From Streptomyces sp. AC1-42W (GTDB taxonomy: Bacteria > Actinomycetota > Actinomycetes > Streptomycetales > Streptomycetaceae): DNA of 64,000 nt. The translations under genes were made by a program, and so were the position numbers. The stretch covers positions 62,001 through 126,000 of the forward strand of contig NZ_QKWY01000003.1 in the NCBI RefSeq assembly GCF_003248355.1, given 5' to 3'. Shown one piece after another: positions 48,110 to 56,357 of the stretch; positions within the stretch are counted from its first letter, which is position 1; each line of letters begins with the position of its first letter. The notes beneath the pieces were generated by a model. That model saw only the letters and a program-made list of their open reading frames with translations. It was not told the DNA's origin and searched no databases.

Positions 48110-48955
48110 TCAGGCGGTGGGGTCGAGGAGGCCCAGGGCCGCCAGGTCCTCCAGCGGTTCGAGCACGCTGCAGGAGCCGTACGAGGTGAAGGCCGCCCGT
48201 GCCGCGATGATCTCGGCGGGTGGGAGCGCGGAGACCGCGCGGGCCAGCGCCTCCGGGTCGCGCTCGGTGAGGTCGGCCCGGACGACGGGCAGGGGCGCTC
48301 CGGCGCAGGCCCGCGCCGTGGCAAGGAGCACGTTGAGATAGCCGTGGTGCTCGAAGCCGGTGGCGGGGGCGGTGTGCCGGACCGCGTGGTGGAGCCCGGC
48401 CGTGCACTTGAAGGCGATGCCCGCCGCGACGGTGTCGCGAATCCACACCGCCACCTCGTCCTCGGTGGGGAAGGCTGCGGCTTCGGTGCCTCCGGTACGG
48501 AACTTCAGCCGGAAGCCGTGGCGTACGGCGGAGGCGAGGGCCTGTTCCCACGCGGGTGCGCCGGGGCGCGGGGCCTCGATGTACACCGCGCCGGGCAGGT
48601 CGAGCGCGGCCAGACCGTCGATCTGGGGGCGCAGGGGCTGCGCGGGGTCCGGTTTGATCTCCAGCGCGGCGGGAACGAGGCGGTCGCTCGCGGCGAGGGT
48701 GGCCAGGGCGGCGGGGATCGCGGCGGGTCCGGCCACCACGCTCACCCGCATGCCGTCGGGGAACAGGTCGGGGCCGGCGAGCCCGGTCAGCTCGCCGAGC
48801 CGGTCCGCGCCGATGACGAAGGGGCCGACGAGCCCGGCGTGGGCGGACGCGAGGTGTTCGGCGTGCGCGGCGACGGCCTGCGGGAGCGGGGCCAGACCGG
48901 GCGGGAAGATGGCGGCGTCGTCCACGAGACGGCGGAAGGCGAGAGGTAGGGGCAC
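48110..48955 (-). CDS. Conserved hypothetical protein linked to fumarylacetoacetase
   Basis: 281-residue soluble protein of unknown function. It begins MPLPLAFRRLVDDAAIFPPG and contains a TIM-barrel-like run of strands (ALEIKPDPAQPLRPQID, GAVYIEAPRPG, FRLKFRTGGTEAAAFPTEDE, AFKCTAGLHHAVRHTAPATG) and the end AFTSYGSCSVLEPLEDL. Such proteins are often next to fahA in Streptomyces; a direct role in tyrosine breakdown is inferred from position only. It is the first gene of the group. Confidence 0.75.
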   Translation of the reverse strand: MPLPLAFRRLVDDAAIFPPGLAPLPQAVAAHAEHLASAHAGLVGPFVIGADRLGELTGLAGPDLFPDGMRVSVVAGPAAIPAALATLAASDRLVPAALEIKPDPAQPLRPQIDGLAALDLPGAVYIEAPRPGAPAWEQALASAVRHGFRLKFRTGGTEAAAFPTEDEVAVWIRDTVAAGIAFKCTAGLHHAVRHTAPATGFEHHGYLNVLLATARACAGAPLPVVRADLTERDPEALARAVSALPPAEIIAARAAFTSYGSCSVLEPLEDLAALGLLDPTA

Positions 48956-48985
48956 ATCCGCACCCTAGCGGAGCGCCTTCGCAAT

Positions 48986-49004
48986 AAGAACAGCCACCGT
49001 TCTT
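48986..49004 (-). promoter_or_regulatory. Palindrome AAGAAC-N7-GTTCTT, candidate IclR operator
   Basis: Perfect 6-bp arms at 48986-48991 and 48999-49004, with AT-rich flanks (ATAAGAAC and GTTCTTTTAT). It lies 31-49 bp upstream of the conserved hypothetical that leads the fahA group, the only evident palindrome in that promoter region. Confidence 0.55.
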
Positions 49005-49082
49005 TTATCGGGCATGCCGTTCTCTTGGGGCAGCGGGCCGGGGCAGGGGCCGGCTCCCGGGAGAGCCGGCCGGGGTCGCCTG

Positions 49083-49430
49083 TCAGCCGAAGACGACGGA
49101 GCGCACCTTCAGCCGCTCACTGGCGCCACCCGTGAAGGGGCGCAGCCGGAACACATCGCCCTGGCAGTTCGCCTCGCTGAACACCGTGGCCCAGGCGTCG
49201 GTGCGGTTCTTCGGGGAGTAGGCCGGCTCGGGGTTGTCCTCGCCGACGCCGGGAAGGTTGAGGCACACGTCGTCGTCGGGGTTGTTCAGGAAGCCCGACG
49301 CCTCGTAGCCCTCGACGGTCACGTAGTCGTAGCGGAACTGGCCCGTGGCGGCCGAAGCGGGTGCGGCGGAGACGGTGATGGCGAGCAGGGCGGCACCGAG
49401 GACGGTGGTGAGGCCGGAGCGCAGACGCAT
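49083..49430 (-). CDS. Small secreted protein
   Basis: 115-residue exported protein. A typical signal peptide (MRLRSGLTTVLGAALLAITV, cleavage after ASAA) is followed by a beta-rich domain of about 85 residues with two cysteines (DDDVCLNLPG and EANCQGDVFRLRPF) likely forming a disulfide. No family is recognised. ATG 49430 is the start. It follows the I36-type inhibitor gene on the same strand but is separated from it by a strong hairpin. Confidence 0.75.
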   Translation of the reverse strand: MRLRSGLTTVLGAALLAITVSAAPASAATGQFRYDYVTVEGYEASGFLNNPDDDVCLNLPGVGEDNPEPAYSPKNRTDAWATVFSEANCQGDVFRLRPFTGGASERLKVRSVVFG

Positions 49431-49579
49431 GACCAAGTCTTTCTGCTGACGGGATGATTGCCGCGCCGATCTTGCCCCGCGGCTCTGCCCCCACCGGCCC
49501 GTTGTCACTCGTACGCATGATGCGGAAACGACACTGCATCCTCGACATTCCCCCGACCGGCCCTGTCGCGCGGGATCGG

Positions 49580-49614
49580 GGCTTCCCCCACCACCGGGAG
49601 GGGTGGGGGAAGCC
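49580..49614 (-). terminator. 13-bp perfect hairpin after the I36-like gene
   Basis: GGCTTCCCCCACC (49580-49592) pairs with GGTGGGGGAAGCC (49602-49614), 9-nt loop, 8 bp after the stop at 49622 (minus direction). Confidence 0.8.
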
Positions 49615-49621
49615 GCGGGTT

Positions 49622-50176
49622 TCAGCAGGGGCGGATGTGGAAGACCGGGGTCCAGGAGGCGGTGCCGGAGCCCTTGGCCACGTGGGACCAGCGTTCGCTG
49701 CCGTCGCTGTTGTAGAAGCGTGCGCGGGTGCCCGAGGTCTGGTTGTTGTTGAAGGTGCCGTCGCCGACACCGTCGAAGTCGTAGTAGCCGCAGTAGTAGT
49801 AGTCGTAGTCGACGCCGCGGCCGTCCCTGATGCACAGGTGCCCGTTGGCGCAGGCCAGTGCCGCGTTCGGGGAGGCCAGGTTGCGGGTTTCGGTCTGTCC
49901 GGGGACGGGGAGCGTGGCGGTTCCGCCGGGGATGTCGAGGGCGTTCGCCGAGGTCTGGCGGGCGCGGGGCTCCTGGGCGAGCATCGCGTCCACCTGCCGC
50001 TGGAGCTGTCTGGCCTGCTGGTCGGTGAGACCGGCGGCCCGTGCCTGTGCGGCGTAGGTCTGCTGCTGGTTCGGGGCGGTGGGGTTCACGGCGTGAGCGG
50101 ACAGGGCCGGGCCCGCGACGAGGGCCGCGACGGCGGCCATCAGTCCGACGGACCGGCGGAACGAGACACGCTTCAA
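49622..50176 (-). CDS. Secreted peptidase-inhibitor I36-like protein
   Basis: 184-residue exported protein. Signal peptide (RRSVGLMAAVAALVAGPALS, cleavage near AHA), a helical propeptide-like segment (QQQTYAAQARAAGLTDQQAR, RQLQRQVDAMLAQEPRARQ) and a C-terminal domain with the I36 pattern CANGHLCIRDG, YYYCGYYDF, NNNQTSGTRARFYNSDG and final HIRPC. Members inhibit metalloproteases or are of unknown role. TTG 50176 is chosen because GGGAG lies about 6 nt upstream and it gives a proper signal; no ATG or GTG does. Confidence 0.75.
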   Translation of the reverse strand: MKRVSFRRSVGLMAAVAALVAGPALSAHAVNPTAPNQQQTYAAQARAAGLTDQQARQLQRQVDAMLAQEPRARQTSANALDIPGGTATLPVPGQTETRNLASPNAALACANGHLCIRDGRGVDYDYYYCGYYDFDGVGDGTFNNNQTSGTRARFYNSDGSERWSHVAKGSGTASWTPVFHIRPC

Positions 50177-50427
50177 GGTCTTCTCCCTGGGTTGGCCGTG
50201 CGCCTCTTTGAGGAGCACGGCCACACTTCCCAACTCGGCCGCGAATCAAGGGACATAGTGGCTATGTTCACCGTTAAGTGGCGCAGATGCCTTTTTTCGC
50301 ACGCGCAGGAATTCACCGAGCAGCTGTGTCAATGCCGGGCCGGGGAATCGCGCCCCCGCCCATGACCACCGGCTCCGGTGCGGGCGAACCGTTCACGCCG
50401 CCGAGGGCGCCCCTGCACGATGGGAAC

Positions 50428-51171
50428 GTGAGTGCAACGAACAGCCGCGAGTCCGCTCCGGCCATCAGCCTGTCCAAGGTGATCGAGTACGCGCCCGACC
50501 TGGTGCCCCACTACGAGGCGGCGGGCAGCAGCGTACGGGCCCACGGGCTGGAGGGGACGCGGGCCGCCGTCTACCTGGTGCTGGACCGCAGCGGATCGAT
50601 GCGCCCGTACTACCGGAACGGCACCGTGCAGCGCCTGGCCGAACAGGTGCTGTCGCTGTCGGCGCACCTCGACGACGACGGGATCGTCCCGGTGGTGTTC
50701 TTCTCCACGGACGTGGACGGCTCCACCGATCTGGTGCTCGGCCGGCACCGGGGGCACGTCGACAAGCTGCACGAGAACCTCGGCCACATGGGCCGTACGA
50801 ACTACCACTGGGCGATGGACGAGGTCATCGACCACTACCTCGCCTCCGGCAGTACGGCCCCCGCGCTGGTCGTCTTCCAGACGGACGGCGGGCCGACCAG
50901 CAGGCGCGCCGCCGAGCAGTACCTGTGCAAGGCGGCCCGGCTCCCTCTGTTCTGGCAGTTCATCGGGTTCGGCGACCCCGACGACAACGAGTTCGCGTTC
51001 CTGCGCAAGCTCGACACCCTCGACGTCCCGGCCCGCCGGATCGTCGACAACGCCGGCTTCTTCCACGCCGGCCGGACGCCGGGGGCCGTGCACGACGACG
51101 TGCTGTTCGACCAGTTGCTCCAGGAGTTCCCGGAGTGGCTGGAGTCCGCGCGCGACGCGGGTGTGTTGTAG
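50428..51171 (+). CDS. von Willebrand factor A domain protein of the tellurium-resistance type
   Basis: 247-residue cytoplasmic vWA protein as found in Ter stress-resistance loci. The MIDAS metal site is YLVLDRSGSMRPYY (DxSxS), with Thr/Asp in VVFQTDGGPTSRRA. The chain also contains IPVVFFSTDVDG-type second strand (VPVVFFSTDVDG) and QFIGFGDPDDNEFAFLRKLD. Ter proteins themselves (TerD, TerC) are not adjacent. GTG 50428 is the start with only a weak ribosome binding site. No gene was found in the 251 bp before it. Confidence 0.82.
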   Translation: MSATNSRESAPAISLSKVIEYAPDLVPHYEAAGSSVRAHGLEGTRAAVYLVLDRSGSMRPYYRNGTVQRLAEQVLSLSAHLDDDGIVPVVFFSTDVDGSTDLVLGRHRGHVDKLHENLGHMGRTNYHWAMDEVIDHYLASGSTAPALVVFQTDGGPTSRRAAEQYLCKAARLPLFWQFIGFGDPDDNEFAFLRKLDTLDVPARRIVDNAGFFHAGRTPGAVHDDVLFDQLLQEFPEWLESARDAGVL

Positions 51172-51271
51172 GGCGGAGGGTGTGCGGCGCGGCGGGTGAT
51201 GTGATGCGGTGGGCGGCGGTTCCCGGTCGCCGGCGCTGGTGCCGGTGGCCGGGTGTGTGAAGCATGGAGGG

Positions 51272-52225
51272 GTGAAGAACCTCAGCGATGCGCTCTCCCC
51301 CGGACCCGAACCCGTGCCCGTACCTGCTCCCGCTCCCTCGGATGTGTCGGCGGCCGCCGACAGAATTCGCCCGTACGCCCGCCGTACGCCGCTGCTCGAT
51401 CTGGAGGTCGACGGCCGCCGGGTGCTGCTGAAACTGGAGTACCTCCAGCGCAGCGGCTCGTTCAAGCTGCGCGGCGCGCTCAACGCGTTGCTCGCCATGG
51501 CCCCGGACGACCATGTCGTGGCGGCGTCCGGCGGCAACCACGGGCTGGCGGTGGCGACGGCGGCGTCGCTGCTCGACAGGTCCGCGACGGTCTATGTGCC
51601 GGTGACGGTGCCGGAGGCGAAGGCCCGCCGGATCGAGGCCGCCGGGGCGCGGCTCGTCCGGCACGGCGCGAACTTCGCCGAGGCGGCGTCGGCGGCGCTG
51701 GACGTGGCCGCGCGGCCGGGTCACCGCTTCGTGCACCCGTACGACGATCCGGCGGTCATCGTGGGCCAGGGCACGGTGGGCGCGGAGATCGTGGCCGACG
51801 AGCCCGCCGTCGACACGGTCGTCGCGGCCGTGGGCGGGGGCGGCCTCGCGGCCGGTACGGCGCTGGCGATCGCCGGGCGCACGGTCGTCGCCGCCGAACC
51901 GGAGGACTGCCGCTGCCTGCACGACGCGCTGGCCGCCGGGAAGCCGGTGGACTCCCCCGTCGGGTCCGTGGCCGCGTCGGCCACGGGTGCGAGCCGGGTC
52001 GGCGAGGTCGCCTTCGAGGTCCTGGCCGCCCATGGGGTGACGTCCGTGCTGGTCAGCGACGAGGAGATCCTCGGGGCACGCGACCTGCTCTGGGAGGAGT
52101 GCCGGATCGCGGTCGAACCGGCCGCCGCCATCTCATTCGCCGCATGGTTGGCCGGCCGGGTTCCGGGGAAGCGGCCGTGCCTGATCATCTGCGGCGCGAA
52201 CGCCGACTGGACGGCGGCGGGGTAG
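51272..52225 (+). CDS. PLP-dependent serine/threonine dehydratase
   Basis: 317-residue fold-type II enzyme that deaminates serine or threonine to the 2-oxo acid. The PLP Lys is in SGSFKLRGALNAL (about residue 65), with SGGNHGLAVATAASL and the glycine loop AVGGGGLAAGTALAI. A Pro-rich N-terminal extension precedes RIRPYARRTPLLD. There is no C-terminal ACT regulatory domain, so it is a catabolic-type enzyme. GTG 51272 is the most likely start, although a GGAGG lies very close to it. Confidence 0.85.
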   Translation: MKNLSDALSPGPEPVPVPAPAPSDVSAAADRIRPYARRTPLLDLEVDGRRVLLKLEYLQRSGSFKLRGALNALLAMAPDDHVVAASGGNHGLAVATAASLLDRSATVYVPVTVPEAKARRIEAAGARLVRHGANFAEAASAALDVAARPGHRFVHPYDDPAVIVGQGTVGAEIVADEPAVDTVVAAVGGGGLAAGTALAIAGRTVVAAEPEDCRCLHDALAAGKPVDSPVGSVAASATGASRVGEVAFEVLAAHGVTSVLVSDEEILGARDLLWEECRIAVEPAAAISFAAWLAGRVPGKRPCLIICGANADWTAAG

Positions 52226-52233
52226 GGCGCGGG

Positions 52234-52890
52234 TCAGCCCAGGACGAGCGGGAGCCTGGCCGCCAGGTCGCCCAGTTCCGCCGTCTGCGCGGGCGTCGGT
52301 GTACGGCGGCCCGTACCGATCCGCAGCGCGTCGGCGTCCGGGAGCGAGGCGGGGAACGCGGCGCCCGCGACGGCCTCCAGCGCGGTACGGGCCGCCGCCA
52401 GCGTCTCGGCCGGTGGTTCGGGGGCCGTGGGCAGATGGGCGACCAGGTCCAGGTGGTGCAGGGTGCCTTCGAGGACGTACGCCGTGAGGTAGTCGGCGAC
52501 GGTGAGGACCTTGTCCTGAGTGAGGACGCGGGCGGCCGGGTCGGCGAGGCCACCGGCACGGACGGCCGCCGAGCCGACGTCGTCGATGTGGTGCTTGAGC
52601 CACCTCGGTTCGCCGTACGCGGCCGCCAGCCTCGGGATCAGCGCGTCGAGCGGGTCGTCGCCGCTCGGAGGCTCGGTGAGCAGCTCCCAGTAGCCGGGCG
52701 CGTCGGTGGTGACGGGGGCGTCGGCCGGGGTCACCAGGGTGATCAGTACGTCCTGGGCGTCGATGACCAGATGGCACACCAGGTCCCGGACGAGCCATCC
52801 CGTACAGCCGGAGGGCTGCCCGAAGTCCTCGTCGGGGAGTCCGGCGACGGCGTCGAGCAGCGCCGTCCAGGTCCGTGAGAAGGGATGCAC
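52234..52890 (-). CDS. Maleylpyruvate isomerase-type DinB-like protein
   Basis: 218-residue mycothiol-dependent maleylpyruvate isomerase/DinB-fold family protein. The N-terminal four-helix bundle reads MHPFSRTWTALLDAVAGLPD, GCTGWLVRDLVCHLVIDAQD with a metal-ligand His and, later, VLEGTLHHLDLVAHL with two more. The C-terminal small domain ends PAQTAELGDLAARLPLVLG. In Streptomyces these proteins act in mycothiol-linked reactions; the substrate is unknown. ATG 52890 is the start. It is convergent with the dehydratase gene (8-bp gap). Confidence 0.8.
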   Translation of the reverse strand: MHPFSRTWTALLDAVAGLPDEDFGQPSGCTGWLVRDLVCHLVIDAQDVLITLVTPADAPVTTDAPGYWELLTEPPSGDDPLDALIPRLAAAYGEPRWLKHHIDDVGSAAVRAGGLADPAARVLTQDKVLTVADYLTAYVLEGTLHHLDLVAHLPTAPEPPAETLAAARTALEAVAGAAFPASLPDADALRIGTGRRTPTPAQTAELGDLAARLPLVLG

Positions 52891-52965
52891 GGTGCCACGC
52901 TAGAGGAATGCCGGGCGGTGTGGGCCCGGACTCGGCCGGGACGGGCGGCAGTTGCCCCCGCGTCG

Positions 52966-53126
52966 TCAGCGCAGGAAGTCCGTCACGAACCGTGCGCGCT
53001 CCTCGACGGGGGCGAGAGGCAGGTGCACCAGTTCGTAGCCGTACGCGGTGTACACGTCGACCATCGACTCGTAGGTGCGTTCGGCCTGGGCGTAGGACTG
53101 TGTGCGTTCCCCGTCCTGTTCTTGAA
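52966..53126 (-). pseudogene. 3' fragment of a P-loop ATPase split by the IS200/IS605 element
   Basis: Encodes the last residues QEQDGERTQSYAQAERTYES through YGYELVHLPLAPVEERARFV to a stop at 52966. The sequence continues, in frame, the 5' fragment at 55040-55430; together they give 552 nt, an exact 184 codons, when the mobile element (53127-55039) is removed. See the 5' fragment for the function. Confidence 0.85.
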
Positions 53127-53128
53127 GC

Positions 53129-54484
53129 TCACTCCCTCGTGAACGAGGGAGATTCCCGCCTGGCTTGCGCCGGTGGGTTGGACGGCTTACGCCGCCTGAC
53201 GACTGCCCTCCCGGCAGCCGGGATGACCACGGTGTGGCCGATCCGGTACAGGTGCAGGATGTTCCGGGCCGCGTTCTCGTCGGCGTTGCCGGTCCATCCG
53301 CACATGCTGTTCTTGCACACGAACGTGGCCTGGTCCTCGCGGCTGCCGGGTGTGACGAGCCCGCAGGCGTGGCAGCGCTGGGAGGTGTACGGGGCCGGGA
53401 CCTTGACCAGGGTGCCCCCGTTTCGGGCGGTCTTGTACCCGAGCATGGTCATGGTCCGGCCCCATGCCTCTTGGGCTATGGAGCGGTTCAGTCCGGCCTT
53501 GGCCGCGACGTTCCTGCCCGGCTCCTCGATGGTGCCCTTGGCGCTCTTGGTCATGTTCGTGATGTGCAGGTCTTCCACCACGATCACGCCATACGTGCGG
53601 GCGAGCATGGTGGTGGTCTGGTGCTGCCAGTCGGTTGCTCGTCGCGTGGCTGTTGCTCGGAGTCTGCCGATCCGGCGGTACACAGCGCGCAGGCGGCCTG
53701 AGAACTTCTCTCCGCGCTTGCGGTGCTGCTTGAGACGTGCGGCGTGCTGCTCAAGGCGGAGCAGCACGGTTTTTTCCTTCTCGGTGAGCCACTTGTCCCG
53801 GTCGGCGGTGCCGTCGGGAAGGCGCGGCGCGTGGCTGTGGTCCTGGTGGTTGCCGTCCGATAGGGCGAGGGGGAGGTTCACGCCGAAGTCGATGCCGATC
53901 TCGGGACCGGTGTGCGGGGCCGGGACGGCCTCTCGGGTCTGGACGCGGAAGGCGATGTGCCAGCCGAGCGAGTCCTTGACCAGCCGTGCCCCGGTGATCC
54001 GGTTGTCGGTGTCGGCCCGCTTGCCGATGGGAAGGTCGCGGGTCCAGCGGAACCGGACCCGTCCGATCTTCGGGATCTGGGCCTCGCCCCAGCGGCGGTT
54101 GATCCGAACGATGTTCAGATCCCGGCCCTGCGGCACGTCCACCGTCAGCGGAGTGCGGATGCGGGCCTTGAAGTTCGGCTCGTCCGCCCGTCCTTCCCAG
54201 CAGTTCTTCCATGCCTGGAAATACGTCTTGAGGACGGCCTGTGCCGCCTGTGCGGGCAGCACACCGAGCCAGTCGATCTCTTTGCGGGCCTGCCGGATCG
54301 CCTCGTCCGCAGCCTTCAAGTCGCGGCGGTACTTCGGCGTCATCGTCCAGAAGTCGTGCAGCAGGTTCCACGTCGTACGCGCCGCGTGGCCCTGGTCGTC
54401 CATGAGCCGGACTTGCGCAGGAGTGAGCGCCAGTCGGGCGCGGTGCCCGAACTGCCGCTTCTCGTACGCGATTTCCTGACCCAT
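53129..54484 (-). CDS. tnpB: TnpB, RNA-guided nuclease of an IS200/IS605 element
   Basis: 451-residue TnpB. The RuvC-like nuclease residues are in GIDFGVNLPLALSDG (Asp), VIVVEDLHITNM (Glu) and NADENAARNIL (Asp), with a four-Cys zinc finger (RCHACGLVTPGS, FVCKNSMCGWTG). The N-terminal helices (MGQEIAYEKRQFGHRARLAL) form the recognition part. Known TnpB proteins use an omega RNA from the 3' end of the gene; here the stop codon lies inside the left-end hairpin, 3 nt from the element border, so that RNA must overlap the coding sequence. ATG 54484 or GTG 54493 is the start. Confidence 0.92.
   Translation of the reverse strand: MGQEIAYEKRQFGHRARLALTPAQVRLMDDQGHAARTTWNLLHDFWTMTPKYRRDLKAADEAIRQARKEIDWLGVLPAQAAQAVLKTYFQAWKNCWEGRADEPNFKARIRTPLTVDVPQGRDLNIVRINRRWGEAQIPKIGRVRFRWTRDLPIGKRADTDNRITGARLVKDSLGWHIAFRVQTREAVPAPHTGPEIGIDFGVNLPLALSDGNHQDHSHAPRLPDGTADRDKWLTEKEKTVLLRLEQHAARLKQHRKRGEKFSGRLRAVYRRIGRLRATATRRATDWQHQTTTMLARTYGVIVVEDLHITNMTKSAKGTIEEPGRNVAAKAGLNRSIAQEAWGRTMTMLGYKTARNGGTLVKVPAPYTSQRCHACGLVTPGSREDQATFVCKNSMCGWTGNADENAARNILHLYRIGHTVVIPAAGRAVVRRRKPSNPPAQARRESPSFTRE
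53132..53151. repeat. Subterminal hairpin, tnpB-side end of the IS605 element
   Basis: CTCCCTCG (53132-53139), loop TGAA, CGAGGGAG (53144-53151). The final tnpB codons are encoded inside it. It is probably the TnpA-recognised right-end palindrome and part of the 3' end of the guide RNA scaffold. Confidence 0.75.
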
Positions 54485-54507
54485 GATCTTCACCCTAGCA
54501 TAGGTTT

Positions 54508-54936
54508 ATGTCACCACGATGGAACCCCAATCCCGATGTACGCACAGGACGTCACGTCGTCTACAACTTGCACGTCCACTTGGTTTTCGTAACGAAGTAC
54601 CGACGCAAGGCCATGACCGACGCCATGCTGACGCGGTGCGAAGAGATCATGCGGGAGGTGTGCAGCGACTTCGAGGCCGAGCTGAAACAGTTCAACGGCG
54701 AGGACGACCACGTGCATCTCCTGGTGCACTACCCGCCAAAGGTCCAGCTCTCCAAGCTGGTCAACAGCCTCAAGGGAGTCTCGGCCCGGCTGCTGCGCAA
54801 GGAGTACGACAGCCACGTGCGCCGATATCTGTGGGGCGGACACTTCTGGTCCGGCTCCTACTTCGCAGGCTCCTGCGGCGGCGCACCGCTGACCGTGGTC
54901 AAGCAGTACATCGAGAACCAGAAGCGGCCCGTCTGA
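54508..54936 (+). CDS. tnpA: TnpA, Y1 HUH transposase of an IS200/IS605 element
   Basis: 142-residue single-strand transposase. The HUH metal motif is DDHVHLLVHYPP (His-x-His) and the catalytic Tyr is in VVKQYIENQ. Other family blocks are HVVYNLHVHLVFVTKYRRK and LKGVSARLLRKEY. Complete length for the family. ATG 54508 is 24 bp from the divergent tnpB start. It excises and inserts the element as single-stranded DNA by recognising the TGAA-loop hairpins. Confidence 0.92.
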   Translation: MSPRWNPNPDVRTGRHVVYNLHVHLVFVTKYRRKAMTDAMLTRCEEIMREVCSDFEAELKQFNGEDDHVHLLVHYPPKVQLSKLVNSLKGVSARLLRKEYDSHVRRYLWGGHFWSGSYFAGSCGGAPLTVVKQYIENQKRPV

Positions 54937-55004
54937 CCGTTGCCCCGGAGGCTCGCAGCGAACTCCGGCGCTGCGCGCCTCCGCGCCAAGGGTGGCCTTC
55001 ACCC

Positions 55005-55020
55005 CCGCCCTGAAGGGCGG
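55005..55020. repeat. Subterminal hairpin, tnpA-side end of the IS605 element
   Basis: CCGCCC (55005-55010), loop TGAA, GGGCGG (55015-55020), about 20 bp from the element border. The loop is the same as in the hairpin at the other end. Confidence 0.7.
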
Positions 55021-55039
55021 AGCACTGGCCAAGATCAGA

Positions 55040-55430
55040 GGTAGATCTCCGGCCAGGGCGGGGCGATGAGCACGCGGCGGTGGTAGCGGAACGTCTCGGC
55101 GGCGGTGTGGACGTGGTCGGGGACCGGCAGCCCCTCCAGCCGCAGATAGCCCACGACGTCCGGGACACCCCGGTCGAAGAGGACCGGCTCCGCCGACCCG
55201 GCGGCCATGCGGTAGGAGCGCAGTTCCCAGCTGAGCATCAGTTCGGCGAAGAGCGCGCGATCGGCCCAGGGCAGCGCGGGGCCGCCGATCGCCATCTGGT
55301 CCCGGATGACGCCGCGCCCCGCCTCGACGGAGCGCGCGTACCCCATCCCGTGCAGGTGGTCGATCAAGGTGCTCTTTCCGGAGCCGGGGCCTCCGGTAAT
55401 GACGACGAACCGCTCCGACTCCGGAGTCAT
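55040..55430 (-). pseudogene. 5' fragment of a P-loop ATPase (AAA/kinase-like), interrupted
   Basis: 130 codons from ATG 55430: RFVVITGGPGSGKSTLIDHL is Walker A, followed by GRGVIRDQMAIGG, FDRGVPDVVGYLRLEGLPVP (Walker-B-like strand) and VLIAPPWPEIY. This is the small single-domain ATPase or kinase family common in bacteria; function not established. The reading frame enters the IS605 element and stops after one foreign codon. Its natural 3' part lies at 52966-53126. The rebuilt protein has 183 residues, the normal size. Confidence 0.85.
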
Positions 55431-55460
55431 ACGACGCGGCCTCTTCCTCTCCCGTGTCCC

Positions 55461-56291
55461 TCAGCGGCCCGGCCAGGCGATCGGGTCCACGGCGAGGAAC
55501 GGTTCGCGCGCCACCGCCGCCGGGGTGGCCCCGGTGAACGCCATGACCTCCCGGTGGAGGTGGGGCTGGTCCGCGTAACCCGTTTCGGCGGCCACCCGGG
55601 CCGCGCCCTCGCCCGCGACCAGGCGGTGGGCGGCGTGGTCGAAGCGGATCAGGCTCGCCGCGCGTTTGGGAGCCAGGCCGAGCTGGGAACGGAAGCGGGA
55701 CCACAGCCGCTTCCGGCTCCAGCCGACCTCGGCGGCGAGTTCCTCGATCCGGACCGTGCCGTGCCCGGCGGTGATCCGCTGCCAGGCCCGCGCCACCTCG
55801 GGGTCCACCGGCGGCCGGGCCGCGTACCGGCGGGCGAGCAGGGCGTCCGCGAGCGCGAAGCGGTCCTGCCAGGAGGGGGTTTCGCCGAGCCGTTCCCGTA
55901 TCCGCGACGCCTCGCGGCCCCACAGGGCCTCCAGCGGGACCACGGTGCCGTCGAGTTCGGCGGGAGGGACGCCGAGCACCGCGCGGGCGATCACCGGGGA
56001 CAGCCGCACCTGTACGCACTCGACGTTCTCCCCGCGCGCCCGCACCGCTCCCCCGGAGCCGAGTCCGGGGCCGGCCACGAGGCAGCCGCGTTGCGGGTCA
56101 CCGGTCGCGGAGTCGAGGACGGGGGCACCGGCGCCGAATTCGAGGAGCAGCGTGACCGCCGGATGCGGGACCATGCGCAGCGCGTCCAGGTCGTGCACGC
56201 GGAACCCTGCCATGGTGACTCCGGCCACCCGGCTGGGCCGCTGGGGACGGGCGATGTGCCACACGGCCGTGCCGTGCGTGAACGTGTGCAC
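55461..56291 (-). CDS. AraC-family transcriptional regulator
   Basis: 276-residue regulator. The N-terminal cupin-like domain (AVWHIARPQRPSRVAGVTMA through HPAVTLLLEFGAGAPV) is followed by a C-terminal AraC helix-turn-helix pair (VRIEELAAEVGWSRKRLWSR, RVAAETGYADQPHLHREVMA, FTGATPAAVAREPF). GTG 56291 gives the full family N-terminus, although GGGAGG touches it; a later start would shorten the cupin. It diverges from an alpha/beta hydrolase gene 66 bp away, its probable target. Confidence 0.82.
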   Translation of the reverse strand: MHTFTHGTAVWHIARPQRPSRVAGVTMAGFRVHDLDALRMVPHPAVTLLLEFGAGAPVLDSATGDPQRGCLVAGPGLGSGGAVRARGENVECVQVRLSPVIARAVLGVPPAELDGTVVPLEALWGREASRIRERLGETPSWQDRFALADALLARRYAARPPVDPEVARAWQRITAGHGTVRIEELAAEVGWSRKRLWSRFRSQLGLAPKRAASLIRFDHAAHRLVAGEGAARVAAETGYADQPHLHREVMAFTGATPAAVAREPFLAVDPIAWPGR

Positions 56292-56357
56292 CCTCCCATG
56301 CTACGAGGCGGAACATTCGTCCAATACGCGGGCGGAGCAGGTGGCGACAGTGGGTTC

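Larger units (their letters stand above)
53127..55039. mobile_element. IS200/IS605-family element with TnpA and TnpB
   Basis: A 1.9-kb element with divergent tnpB (-) and tnpA (+). There are no inverted repeats at the tips and no target duplication. Each end carries a subterminal hairpin with the loop TGAA (left 53132-53151, right 55005-55020), as recognised by Y1 transposases. The exact borders follow from the interrupted ATPase gene: joining 53126 to 55040 restores an open frame, with a 1-nt ambiguity because both borders have an A. Both ORFs are full length, so the element may still be active. Confidence 0.9.
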
